This document shows, piece after piece, positions 7,720-15,445 of a stretch of DNA of 64,000 bases. Position 1 is the first letter of the stretch. The number at the start of each line of letters is the position of its first letter. Source of the DNA: an uncultured Clostridia bacterium (GTDB lineage: Bacteria; Bacillota; Clostridia; Oscillospirales; Acutalibacteraceae); assembly GCA_945874765.1 (NCBI GenBank), contig CAMCHQ010000012.1, positions 1 through 64,000 of the forward strand, written 5' to 3'. The notes under the pieces were generated by a model, which saw nothing but the letters and a program-made list of their open reading frames with translations, was not told the origin of the DNA and did not search any database. Position numbers and translations under genes: made by a program.

Positions 7720-8262
7720 GTGGTGTTTAATTTGAAAAATTCAACAAAGCTTGCCGTCTGCTCGCTTTCGACCGCTTTGGGAGTGTTAATGCTTTTCTTA
7801 GGCGGAATAACTATGGTTTTGGCTTACGCCGCACCTATGTTTTTGGGGCTTTTGATGATTATGTTAAATCGCACATTCGGCACAAAAAGCGCATGGATAA
7901 CATATATTGCAACAAGCCTTTTATCGTTCATTCTTGTGACCGACAAGGAATGTATGATGATGTATGTAATTTTCTTCGGCTACTACCCCATTGTGCGTGA
8001 TTATTTCGGCAAAATAAAAGTAAAAGGGCTTAGAATTTTTACTAAACTTGTTTTCTTTAACATTATGATGTTTTTATGCCAGATAATTCTTATCAAAGTG
8101 TTCGGCATTCCGTTTTTGGAAGAAGGTCAGGGCAAGTGGTTTATTGCCGTATTTGCACTTTTGATGAACGTTATGTTTCTTGTCTATGAAGTGCTTATCG
8201 ATAAGGTGACGCTTCTTTATGTTTATAAACTTGAAAAGAGAATAAAAAAACTGTTTAAATAA
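7720..8262 (+). CDS. Small integral membrane protein of unknown function
   Basis: A 180-residue protein with four to five predicted transmembrane helices (for example the stretches beginning LAVCSLSTALG, AYAAPMFLGLLM, AWITYIATSLL, LVFFNIMMFLC and WFIAVFALLM). It ends in a basic tail KLEKRIKKLFK. The compact helical layout recalls small Firmicutes membrane proteins of the ECF-transporter S-component type, but I cannot assign a family. The start is uncertain: GTG at 7720 or 7723, or TTG at 7732 (MKNSTKLAV) behind a weak GGTG. Divergent from the lipoprotein gene. Confidence 0.6.
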   Translation: MVFNLKNSTKLAVCSLSTALGVLMLFLGGITMVLAYAAPMFLGLLMIMLNRTFGTKSAWITYIATSLLSFILVTDKECMMMYVIFFGYYPIVRDYFGKIKVKGLRIFTKLVFFNIMMFLCQIILIKVFGIPFLEEGQGKWFIAVFALLMNVMFLVYEVLIDKVTLLYVYKLEKRIKKLFK

Positions 8263-8271
8263 AGTGAAAAA

Positions 8272-8350
8272 AGGCGACCGCAGGTCGCCCCTACGACGTT
8301 TGTGTGTCGAATTTTGAGAAAATCGTAGGGAGCGATATGTGTTCGCCTTT
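8272..8350. repeat. Paired REP-like palindromes in inverted orientation
   Basis: Unit one (8272-8296, GGCGACC-gca-GGTCGCC then CCTACGA) faces a second, degenerate unit (8323-8350, TCGTAGGGAGC...GTTCGCC). Together they form a composite hairpin between two convergent genes, so it may act as a bidirectional terminator. Same family as the pair at 20766-20838. Confidence 0.7.
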
Positions 8351-8407
8351 ATTATTAACAATACGAAGTCAACATTTGGGGAGAGGAGGAGCTACGCAGT
8401 GAACGAT

Positions 8408-8444
8408 AAATAAATTTCATAATAAGCATTAAAGAAATTTATTT
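8408..8444. repeat. A/T-only 11-bp inverted repeat
   Basis: AAATAAATTTC (8408-8418) and GAAATTTATTT (8434-8444) form a perfect stem with a 15-base loop, just beyond the 3' end of the carboxypeptidase gene. Possibly a transcript-end hairpin or a short mobile palindrome. Only the symmetry is seen. Confidence 0.5.
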
Positions 8445-8457
8445 TGAGGGAACGAAG

Positions 8458-9828
8458 TCAGCGACGACGAGGCGGCTCTAAATCATCAGGACCTGAATGT
8501 GCGTCACGTCTTGCCTGACGTCTTTTTTCAACCTTTTTCTTTTTATTAAGGCTTCTGAAGAAAACGTAAGCGTACAAAATAAGCGCAAGAAGTGCAACTA
8601 CAAGGATAACTTTAACGACAGTCAGGGAGAAGAACGATTTAATCGCATTGATAAGTTTTAAAAATGTTGAAAGTTCAACCGTTTTGGCGGCAACAAGAGG
8701 AACGCTTGCGATAACTTCGTCGCCGTAAATAATATTTGCACTGCACACCTTTTGCCCTTTTGCGACAGGTGCTTTAAGAGATGACGGTTTTTCCGTAATT
8801 TCAATAATGACAGCCGATTTATCAAGCCCGACGGGAACGATAACATTAGTATCTTTTGCCGCAACGAGAGCAACTGTATCGGCGTCCTTACCGTTTTCAA
8901 CAGGGACTTCGCCTATTACTTCATCTTTAGCGACAATCGTTGTATATTTCAAGCTGTCAAATGCCCATTCAAAAAGCGACTTTGCGTCAACAAACGAGCA
9001 CTTGGTCAAATAGCTTTGATTTTTAATTTTCTGCTGCGGCGACTTCATAACGATAGCGAGATAATTATATCCGTCTTTTGAAGCCTTAACGATAACGTTA
9101 TACTCCGCCTGCTCGGTTGAGCCTGTTTTGATACCCTGAGCGTACTCGTAATAATAAGTGACGTAGCCCGGGTGAAGCATTAAATTGGTGTGAGGCAAAG
9201 TGTAGCCTTTATATTTATACTCGGTTGTGGTTGAATATTTGACGAAAGCGGAATTTTTAAGCGCTTCAAGTGTGATTTTGGACATATCACGTGCGGTGGT
9301 ATAGTGATTATCGTCGTGAAGACCCGACGGATTAGTGAAATGCGTACCGTTACAACCGACCTTTTTAACCCAATCGTTCATCATTTTAACGAAATTTTCC
9401 TTAGTTCCGCCGACAAATTCAGCCAGAACCTCACAAGCGTCGCACGCAGAGTAAACCATAGTAAGATACAAAAGAGTATCAACGCTCAATTCCTCACCGA
9501 CAGTTATACCTGCCACCTGAGCACCCGTGCCGACAGATGCGTCATAAGCCGCCTGACTCATTTTAGTTTTAACGCTGACGTCCTTAACATTTTCAAGCGT
9601 AACCATAGCCGTTACAATTTTCGTAAGAGAAGCGGGATAAAGGCGCTCGTCAATATTCTTCTGCGCCACAACGGGATAGGAATCGTCATCAAGATTTATG
9701 AGCATATACGCCTCGGCATAAATCTTCCTATCGGGCTTATACGTTGCCGCCTGACTTGAAAAAGGAAGCGCAAAAAATGAGGTTATTAACATTATAAACG
9801 ATAAAAATATACAAAGTGTTTTTTTCAT
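8458..9828 (-). CDS. D-alanyl-D-alanine carboxypeptidase (PBP5/DacF family)
   Basis: A membrane-attached serine peptidase that trims the terminal D-Ala from peptidoglycan stem peptides. The 456 residues comprise a signal peptide (1-27), a penicillin-binding domain with S67-L-T-K70 and K234-T-G, a beta-rich C-terminal domain, and a C-terminal transmembrane helix (about 405-427) followed by a basic tail. The second active-site motif, normally SxN, reads S127-A-C129, so the conserved Asn is a Cys. AAAGGTG precedes the ATG. Activity should be considered likely but altered. Confidence 0.9.
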   Translation of the reverse strand: MKKTLCIFLSFIMLITSFFALPFSSQAATYKPDRKIYAEAYMLINLDDDSYPVVAQKNIDERLYPASLTKIVTAMVTLENVKDVSVKTKMSQAAYDASVGTGAQVAGITVGEELSVDTLLYLTMVYSACDACEVLAEFVGGTKENFVKMMNDWVKKVGCNGTHFTNPSGLHDDNHYTTARDMSKITLEALKNSAFVKYSTTTEYKYKGYTLPHTNLMLHPGYVTYYYEYAQGIKTGSTEQAEYNVIVKASKDGYNYLAIVMKSPQQKIKNQSYLTKCSFVDAKSLFEWAFDSLKYTTIVAKDEVIGEVPVENGKDADTVALVAAKDTNVIVPVGLDKSAVIIEITEKPSSLKAPVAKGQKVCSANIIYGDEVIASVPLVAAKTVELSTFLKLINAIKSFFSLTVVKVILVVALLALILYAYVFFRSLNKKKKVEKRRQARRDAHSGPDDLEPPRRR

Positions 9829-9832
9829 AGAC

Positions 9833-9861
9833 TTGACACCTTTTGAAATTAATTATATTAT
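9833..9861 (+). promoter_or_regulatory. Promoter of the small metallophosphoesterase gene
   Basis: TTGACA, 17 bp, TATTAT on the plus strand, about 68 bp upstream of the ATG. It lies in the divergent gap between the carboxypeptidase and phosphoesterase genes. Confidence 0.6.
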
Positions 9862-9929
9862 ATATTACATAGTTTAACATTTTTTTGACTGTTTTTAAAG
9901 TCTATTTTTCATATTTTTTGGAGAAAGTT

Positions 9930-10607
9930 ATGGTATATATTACAGGGGACACGCACGGGGACATTTCGTGCTTTAAAAATCCAAAACTAAACAAGCTCGG
10001 CGAAAAGGATATTCTTATTGTTTGCGGTGATTTCGGCTTTATTTGGAATCCGCACGACAAAACGGAGAGGAAAAATCTCGAATATTTAAAGAAAAGAAAA
10101 TACACCATCTGCTTTTTAGACGGTGCACACGAAAATTTTGACATATTAAATTCCTACAAGCCGTACAGGTGGAAAGGCGGAAACACTCACAAGATTGCCG
10201 ACAATATTTACCATCTTATGCGTGGCGAAATTTTCACCTTTGAGGGCAAGAGTTTCTTTGTTATGGGCGGTGGAGAAAGCGACGACGCTTATATGAGAGA
10301 GGAAAACGTAAGCTGGTGGGAAAGCGAACTTCCGAGTGCCGACGATATGAGAAACGGAGTAAGAAACATTCGTGACACGGACAAGAATATTAACTACGTT
10401 CTCACCTACGAGCCGCCGACGGTTGCAAAAGATATTTTAAAGCAGAGGTCTAACCAAAACATTATTATTTCTCCGCTTAATACATACCTCCAGCAGCTTA
10501 TGGAAAACGTGCAATATATGCATTGGTATTTCGGCTCTCTCCATCTCGATTTGAACATAAGCAAAAAAATGACAGCAGTATTCAACGAAATAATCCCAAT
10601 CGGATAA
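9930..10607 (+). CDS. Metallophosphoesterase-family protein lacking the second metal site
   Basis: Start chosen at MVYITGDTHGD behind GGAGAAAG; the longer frame from 9885 is not needed. This 225-residue protein has the calcineurin-like fold signature. D7-x-H9, G33-D34 and the last His of the GHxH motif (H205) are kept, so one metal site looks complete. The second site is not: GNHE reads GAHE (A66), the middle TH reads TY (Y160), and GHxH reads GSLH (S203). All three ligands specific to that site are gone. It may be a one-metal enzyme or a binding protein. Monocistronic, with its own promoter and terminator. Confidence 0.82.
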   Translation: MVYITGDTHGDISCFKNPKLNKLGEKDILIVCGDFGFIWNPHDKTERKNLEYLKKRKYTICFLDGAHENFDILNSYKPYRWKGGNTHKIADNIYHLMRGEIFTFEGKSFFVMGGGESDDAYMREENVSWWESELPSADDMRNGVRNIRDTDKNINYVLTYEPPTVAKDILKQRSNQNIIISPLNTYLQQLMENVQYMHWYFGSLHLDLNISKKMTAVFNEIIPIG

Positions 10608-10627
10608 GTTAATAAATTCAACATTTT

Positions 10628-10650
10628 AAGGCGACCTTTGGTCGCCTTTT
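10628..10650 (+). terminator. Intrinsic terminator after the metallophosphoesterase gene
   Basis: GGCGACC-ttt-GGTCGCC stem followed by TTTT; A-run on the other flank makes it bidirectional. The stem core equals that of the REP-like GGCGACC units. Confidence 0.8.
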
Positions 10651-10669
10651 ATTTACCCATAAATAGAGA

Positions 10670-10695
10670 AAGCAGGCACCTTTCGATGCCTGCTT
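10670..10695 (-). terminator. Terminator-like hairpin after the EF-G-like gene
   Basis: AAGCAGGCA pairs with TGCCTGCTT over an 8-base loop. On the minus strand the stem is followed by the pyrimidine-rich TTTCTCTATTT, about 56 bp past the EF-G-like stop. Confidence 0.6.
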
Positions 10696-10750
10696 CCCCT
10701 AGTATAATTGGGAAAAAATGAAGAAGACGAAAAGTCTTCGACATAACAAA

Positions 10751-12802
10751 TTAGTTAGCTGCCGATTCGGCTATTACATTTTGAGCAATATGCTCGGGTA
10801 CACGTTCATACCTTGCAAATTCGGTAGTAAACGAGCCTCTGCCCTGCGTGATTTGACGCATTGAGGTGGAGAACGTGCTCATTTCAGCCTCAGGAACTTC
10901 CGCAATAATCTCTTGATTGCCGTCGCCTGTCGGGTTCATACCCAAAACTCTGCCACGTCTGCGGTTAATATCGCCTATGATATCGCCCATAGCTTCATCA
11001 TTAACGGTGGCACGAAGCGTTACAATCGGTTCAAGAAGAACGGGAGCAGCATTTGCAATGCCCTCTTTAAATGCAAGAGCGGCAGCCATTTTAAAGCTCA
11101 TCTCGCTTGAATCTACAGGGTGGTAAGAACCGTCATAAAGCGTAGCCTTAACACCGACCATAGGATATCCTGCAAGAATACCTTTCTCCATACATTCATT
11201 AAGTCCTTTTTCGACAGCCGGGAAGAAGTTCTTAGGAACTGCTCCGCCGACAATTCTCTCGGCAAACAATAACTTCTCGGTATCATACGGCTCAAACTCG
11301 ATAAATACATCACCGAACTGACCGTGACCGCCGCTTTGCTTTTTATGCCTGCCTTGAGCGGAAACCTTTTTGGTAATTGTTTCTCTGTATGCAACCTTTG
11401 GCGCTTCAAGCTTAGCCTCTACGCCAAATTTATCTTTAAGTCTTGAAACGGCAACGTCAATCTGCTGCTCGCCCAGACCTGAAAGAATTTGCTGATGTGT
11501 TTCAATATTATTTGTATATGTAAGCGACGGGTCTTCCTCGCAAAGCCTTGCGATACCTGCGGCAATTTTCTCTTCCTCACCCTTCTTAACTGCGGATACC
11601 GCAACTTTATAAGAAGCAGTCGGAATATTAACGCCGTCAAGTTTAACCACGTTAGATGACGAGCAAAGCGTATCACCTGTCGAAAAGCCCGAAAGCTTAG
11701 TAACAGCGCCGATATCACCTGCCGTAAGCTCGCTTACATCAATCTGCTTAGCACCGAAGAGCTTGACAATCTTGCCCATTCTCTCCTCTTTGCCCGTGTT
11801 AGCATTAAACGCAGGAGTTGAGGAATTGAATTTACCGCTGACAACCTTGAAATATGAAAGTTTGCCGATAAACGGGTCGGCAACAGTCTTAAAGCAAACT
11901 GCGGCAAGAGGTCCGTTTTCATCTGCGGTAAGCTCAACCGGCTCGCCGTTTGAATCAATAGCATATTCACTCTTAGGGCTTGGGCAAACGTCTGCGATAA
12001 AGTCAAGAAGCATATCGCACGCAATACCGGTAATGCCCGAAAGAGCAAAAACAGGGATAATAGAGCCGTCGGCAACACCGAGCTTTAAGCCTTTGATTTT
12101 CTCTTCAGCCGTAAGCTCCTCACCCTCAAAATATTTATCCATAAGCTCCTCGTCGGTTGAAGCAACTGCCTCGGCAAATACTGCCTTGATAGCCTCAAAA
12201 CGAGCCTCATCATCGTGAGTAAGAGCAGACTCTTTACGCTTAGTGCCGTCATACTCATAAGCCTTGGAATCAATCATATTATAATAAGCAACAACCTTAC
12301 CGTCTGAAATAACGGGAACAACTACGGGGCAAACCTGAGTGCCGAACTTAGCGACAATGCCGTTAAAGCTCTTATAAAAGTCTGCTCTTTCGTCCTCCAT
12401 CTTAGTTGTTACGAAAATACGGGAAAGACCGTGAGAACCTGCGCTTTTAAATGCCTTTTCGGCACCGACAGCAAGACCCGAACGTGCAGAAACAACAATA
12501 ACCGCCGTGTCCGCCGCTCTCATACCCTCGTTCGTTCCCATAGCGAAATCAAAAAGACCGGGCGTATCAATCAAATTAATATTTTTGCCCTTATATTCAA
12601 ATGAAGCAACCGCACTGTTTACGCTGATTTTTCTCTTTTTCTCTTCACTGTCGAAATCAAGAACGGTATTTGCGTCAGCCGTTTTGCCCATTCTCTCGGT
12701 AGTACCTGCAACATTAAGCAAAGCCTCGCAAAGAGTGGTTTTACCCTTAGATGCGTGACCGGCAAAGACAATATTTCTTATATTTTTTGCTTGAATGCTC
12801 AT
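10751..12802 (-). CDS. EF-G-like translation-factor GTPase (FusA paralogue)
   Basis: At 683 residues it has the full five-domain EF-G layout: GTPase domain, beta-barrel, and C-terminal domains III-V ending in the GRGSFTTEFARY-type tail. The G1 motif is GHASKGKT (15-22) rather than the canonical AHVDAGKTT, G3 is DTPG (79-82), and the G4 motif NKxD is replaced by TTKMEDE. This marks a member of the EF-G-like paralogue group common in Firmicutes, not the housekeeping EF-G encoded with the ribosomal genes. Role in translation is inferred from the fold. Starts behind GAGGT and has its own promoter. Confidence 0.85.
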   Translation of the reverse strand: MSIQAKNIRNIVFAGHASKGKTTLCEALLNVAGTTERMGKTADANTVLDFDSEEKKRKISVNSAVASFEYKGKNINLIDTPGLFDFAMGTNEGMRAADTAVIVVSARSGLAVGAEKAFKSAGSHGLSRIFVTTKMEDERADFYKSFNGIVAKFGTQVCPVVVPVISDGKVVAYYNMIDSKAYEYDGTKRKESALTHDDEARFEAIKAVFAEAVASTDEELMDKYFEGEELTAEEKIKGLKLGVADGSIIPVFALSGITGIACDMLLDFIADVCPSPKSEYAIDSNGEPVELTADENGPLAAVCFKTVADPFIGKLSYFKVVSGKFNSSTPAFNANTGKEERMGKIVKLFGAKQIDVSELTAGDIGAVTKLSGFSTGDTLCSSSNVVKLDGVNIPTASYKVAVSAVKKGEEEKIAAGIARLCEEDPSLTYTNNIETHQQILSGLGEQQIDVAVSRLKDKFGVEAKLEAPKVAYRETITKKVSAQGRHKKQSGGHGQFGDVFIEFEPYDTEKLLFAERIVGGAVPKNFFPAVEKGLNECMEKGILAGYPMVGVKATLYDGSYHPVDSSEMSFKMAAALAFKEGIANAAPVLLEPIVTLRATVNDEAMGDIIGDINRRRGRVLGMNPTGDGNQEIIAEVPEAEMSTFSTSMRQITQGRGSFTTEFARYERVPEHIAQNVIAESAAN

Positions 12803-12834
12803 AAATGTTACCTCTTATTTTTGTCTTTGTGCAC

Positions 12835-12863
12835 ATTGTATAATAGTTTTCAACAATAGTCAA
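12835..12863 (-). promoter_or_regulatory. Promoter of the EF-G-like gene
   Basis: TTGACT, 17 bp, TACAAT on the minus strand, leaving a leader of about 25 bases to the ATG. Confidence 0.65.
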
Positions 12864-12998
12864 TAGCTTACGGATAATTTCAACAATTTGTATAGAAAAC
12901 AGAAGCGTTTTTTGTATAAATTGCCATAAATGTCGTATCACTTTTAACTAAAAGATAAAAAAGCTGTATATACTTTTGTCAAAGTCGGCATTTTTGAG

Positions 12999-13030
12999 CA
13001 AAAGAAAAAAGCGCTTCATAACGGAGCGCC
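12999..13030 (-). terminator. Intrinsic terminator of the YczE-like gene
   Basis: GCGCTCC and GAAGCGC pair with one wobble over a 5-base loop. On the minus strand the stem runs into TTTTTTCTTTT. It lies 75 bp downstream of the stop codon. Confidence 0.75.
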
Positions 13031-13104
13031 TTTCTCTTTTTAAGGGGTAAAATTTATGTGAAAACGTAATTGGTATATATAAAAAGGTTGAGAAAAATTA
13101 ATTC

Positions 13105-13953
13105 CTACAACCTTGTTGACTTGGAAAACACTTCAGCCGTAGTTGAATTGTTATTAAACCTTGTCCTTTGAGTATGAGCCGGAACCGAATTTTTAACCAT
13201 TGCACCTTTGAGCATAAAGAATGCAACGTCTTTGCTGATTTTCTCATAATCAACATTAAAAATTTTCGCCGAAACATACTTGTTGAAGAAATTGATGAGC
13301 GGTCCCATACAAAAGGCTGTTATTATCGTGCCGATTCCGATATTCTTAACCTTTGAAATGTCACCTGCAAGAAGTGCCTTAGCGCCGCCGCTTACTATCA
13401 AGCCGACAAGCACAACCGTCACATCCGTTGCAACTCTCATCCATTTATATTCAAACTTCGTCGACCTTGCAAGCATAAAACTTAATGCGTCATAAGGACC
13501 GACTCCGACGTTTGCCGTGAAGAATAATGAACAAGCAAAGCAAAGAGTAATTATGCCTACAATGAGAAGGGGTACTCGTAAGGCGTAGGTATAATGCTCA
13601 TTGACTGCCGGAGCAAAGAGGTTTTGGAAAAACTCACACGTGTAACCGCAACCTACCATATTGAACACCGTTCCGACACCAACCAATCCACGGTGCGCCA
13701 CAATGATGACAAACACCAAAATCACAAGATTGATTATCAGCTGATATGTGCCGAAGCCCATACCGATTGTGCTCGCTACATTCATATTCATAGACGTGAA
13801 AGGATCAACACCGAAACCCGATAGGGAGAACATTGAAATTCCGAAGCCCATTACAATGATACTGATAAGGGAGAGAACCACTCGCTTGACCATATGGTGC
13901 TGAGCGAACATATCTTTTATGTATCCGTATGCCTCGTCTTGAAATTTCTTCAT
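13105..13953 (-). CDS. YczE/YyaS/YitT-family membrane protein
   Basis: A 282-residue protein with about five to six transmembrane helices starting after a soluble N-terminal 20 residues. The motif pattern GFGISMFSLSGFGVDPFTS and later ANVGVGPYDALS, two related half-motifs about 120 residues apart, is typical of YczE-type proteins. The function of the family is not firmly known; Bacillus YczE has been linked to lipopeptide production. The hydrophilic C-terminal tail (about 60 residues) is rich in Ser/Thr/Asn. Own promoter and terminator, so monocistronic. Confidence 0.8.
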   Translation of the reverse strand: MKKFQDEAYGYIKDMFAQHHMVKRVVLSLISIIVMGFGISMFSLSGFGVDPFTSMNMNVASTIGMGFGTYQLIINLVILVFVIIVAHRGLVGVGTVFNMVGCGYTCEFFQNLFAPAVNEHYTYALRVPLLIVGIITLCFACSLFFTANVGVGPYDALSFMLARSTKFEYKWMRVATDVTVVLVGLIVSGGAKALLAGDISKVKNIGIGTIITAFCMGPLINFFNKYVSAKIFNVDYEKISKDVAFFMLKGAMVKNSVPAHTQRTRFNNNSTTAEVFSKSTRL

Positions 13954-14003
13954 CTGCCTATTTGCACCTCGTGCGTTCCTTCGTTTTTCCTCTCATTGCC
14001 TAC

Positions 14004-14031
14004 ATTATAGCCCCTCAAAATCAAAAATCAA
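14004..14031 (-). promoter_or_regulatory. Promoter of the YczE-like gene
   Basis: TTGATT, 16 bp, TATAAT on the minus strand, 51 bp upstream of the ATG. Confidence 0.6.
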
Positions 14032-14109
14032 GACCTTTTTTCGACTTTCTACCTATGTAACACATTGAACAAAAACAAGCACTGTTTTTTGTGCAATGTG
14101 CACAAACGA

Positions 14110-14646
14110 TTATTCCATCTGTTTGCCTAAAAACGCCGCCGCAACCTGAACAAGCTTGATGTCCGTTTCGCTTGGAAGCGTATGGTTTTCGTCCTCGAGC
14201 ATACATACCGCACCCGAAACGTCACCGCCGTAAATTATCGGATAAACAACGTTTGCCTTTCTGTCATACCCCTCAACAGCGCTTATTGACGGAATTTTGT
14301 CGTTTGTAATATGAATAGCTCTGTTTTCCATAAGCTCTTCAAGATTTTTCGTCACCCTGCGTTCAAGAATTTCCCTCTTGCTGATACCCGAAGCCGCAAC
14401 AACGTGGTCGTTGTCCATAATCGCAATCGGAAGCCCTCCGCTTTTGTGGAGCACCTCGGCATATTGACTTGCGAAGTTGGAAAGCTCCCCTATCGGAGAG
14501 TATTTTTTAAAAATAACCTCCCCTTCCGCATCGGTAAAAATCTCTAACGGGTCACCCTCTTTAATACGAAACGAACGGCGGATTTCCTTTGGGATAACAA
14601 TTCTGCCGAGATCATCTATTCTTCTGACAATTCCTGTTGCTTTCAT
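14110..14646 (-). CDS. spoVT: Stage V sporulation protein T, AbrB-family regulator
   Basis: The start at MKATGIVRRIDDLG (14646) follows AGGAG by 7 bp and gives 178 residues, the length of Bacillus SpoVT. The N-terminal AbrB/SpoVT swapped-hairpin DNA-binding domain (residues 1-50, with IVIPKEIRRSFRIKEGD) is followed by a GAF-like domain (about 60-178). SpoVT modulates forespore sigma-G genes and spore-coat maturation. Its presence indicates an endospore-forming lineage. A sigma-G-like promoter lies upstream. Confidence 0.95.
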   Translation of the reverse strand: MKATGIVRRIDDLGRIVIPKEIRRSFRIKEGDPLEIFTDAEGEVIFKKYSPIGELSNFASQYAEVLHKSGGLPIAIMDNDHVVAASGISKREILERRVTKNLEELMENRAIHITNDKIPSISAVEGYDRKANVVYPIIYGGDVSGAVCMLEDENHTLPSETDIKLVQVAAAFLGKQME

Positions 14647-14684
14647 ATCCATTCTCCTAATAAATATTGTAATTATTTCTGTAA

Positions 14685-14714
14685 TATTTTGCACATTTTT
14701 AGAAAGTATATTCA
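14685..14714 (-). promoter_or_regulatory. Sigma-G-like promoter of spoVT
   Basis: Minus strand TGAATA, 17 bp, CAAAATA. The -35 equals the Bacillus sigma-G consensus TGAATA, and the -10 matches five of seven positions of CATACTA. The -10 lies 38 bp from the ATG. Sigma-G control of spoVT is known in Bacillus; here it is inferred. Confidence 0.5.
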
Positions 14715-14740
14715 ATTAAGAGAAATGGAATTTATTAGTA

Positions 14741-14773
14741 AAAAAACCGCCGGGGGGGGGTTCCGACGGTTTT
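14741..14773 (-). terminator. Terminator with a nine-G tract in its loop
   Basis: AAAACCG/CGGTTTT plus CGG/CCG pair across a loop that contains a homopolymeric run of nine G (14752-14760). On the minus strand the stem ends in six T. It follows the acetyltransferase stop by 3 bp. Confidence 0.8.
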
Positions 14774-14776
14774 GTG

Positions 14777-15382
14777 TTATTCTATATCGATTTTTCTGTT
14801 TTTATAATAATATTCTTTATCGTGCTCGTTGATTTCACGCAAGACACGGCAAGGGTTGCCGACTGCGACAACGTTTGGCGGGATATCCTTTGTAACCACT
14901 GCGCCTGCGCCGACAACTGAGTTATCGCCGATTGTGACACCGGGCAAAATGACTGCTCCTGCGCCTATCCAAACGTTTTTGCCGATATGGACATCAATAT
15001 TAAACTGATACGCTTTTTCCCTAAGCGACGGCAAAATCGGGTGTCCTGCGGTTGCGATAGTGACGTTGGGACCTATCATAGTGAAATCGCCTATATAAAT
15101 ATGCCCGTCATCAACAACAGTCAAATTAAAATTAGCGTAAACATTATTGCCCAAATGGAGATGAGCACCGCCCCAATTTGCATAAAAAGGAGGCTGGAGG
15201 TAGCAGTTTTCACCGCATTCGGCAAGCATAAGAGGGAGAAGTTCTTCAATTCTCTTTTCATCCCCCAAACCGAGTGTGTTATATTCTTTCATATACTGCG
15301 ACACACCCGACTGCTCGTTCATTATTTCATCAACCATTGGGTCATAAATCAAGCCCTGTTCCATTCTTTGTTTTTGCGTCAT
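14777..15382 (-). CDS. Maltose/galactoside O-acetyltransferase-like protein
   Basis: Left-handed beta-helix (hexapeptide-repeat) acetyltransferase of the Maa/LacA type, using acetyl-CoA to acetylate sugars in the cytosol. The chosen start MTQKQRM (15382) follows GGTGAAAG; a GTG 9 bp upstream is possible. The 201-residue length fits the family. The N-terminal Maa cap (residues 1-60) precedes the hexapeptide repeats. The catalytic His is in TAGHP, and the C-terminal coil contains GNPCRVLREI. The exact sugar cannot be read from sequence. Confidence 0.9.
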   Translation of the reverse strand: MTQKQRMEQGLIYDPMVDEIMNEQSGVSQYMKEYNTLGLGDEKRIEELLPLMLAECGENCYLQPPFYANWGGAHLHLGNNVYANFNLTVVDDGHIYIGDFTMIGPNVTIATAGHPILPSLREKAYQFNIDVHIGKNVWIGAGAVILPGVTIGDNSVVGAGAVVTKDIPPNVVAVGNPCRVLREINEHDKEYYYKNRKIDIE

Positions 15383-15445
15383 AACTTTCACCGTATATTA
15401 TAATATTTTTAACCATTATATCATAAAAGAATGAAACAGGCAACG

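Larger units (their letters stand above)
12803..13104. other. Intergenic region, 302 bp
   Basis: Holds the promoter of the EF-G-like gene (12835-12863) and the terminator of the YczE-like gene (around 13000-13030). Nothing else coding is seen. Confidence 0.7.

Noticed and set aside
8074-8361. 95-residue frame opposite the small membrane protein
   Set aside because: It lies antisense to an evident membrane protein and includes a REP-like unit; no ribosome site.
9304-9759. 151-residue plus-strand frame
   Set aside because: It is antisense to the carboxypeptidase gene, whose active-site motifs are clear.
11763-12218. 151-residue plus-strand frame
   Set aside because: Shadow of the EF-G-like gene; Ser/Leu-rich composition typical of antisense frames.
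14051-14100. Terminator for spoVT
   Set aside because: Only a 4-bp GCAC/GTGC stem inside a loose CACATTG/CAATGTG pair; too weak to list.
14021-14206. Cys-rich 61-residue frame on the minus strand
   Set aside because: It overlaps the 3' end of spoVT in another frame, has no ribosome site, and the Cys pattern comes from the shadow of the real gene.
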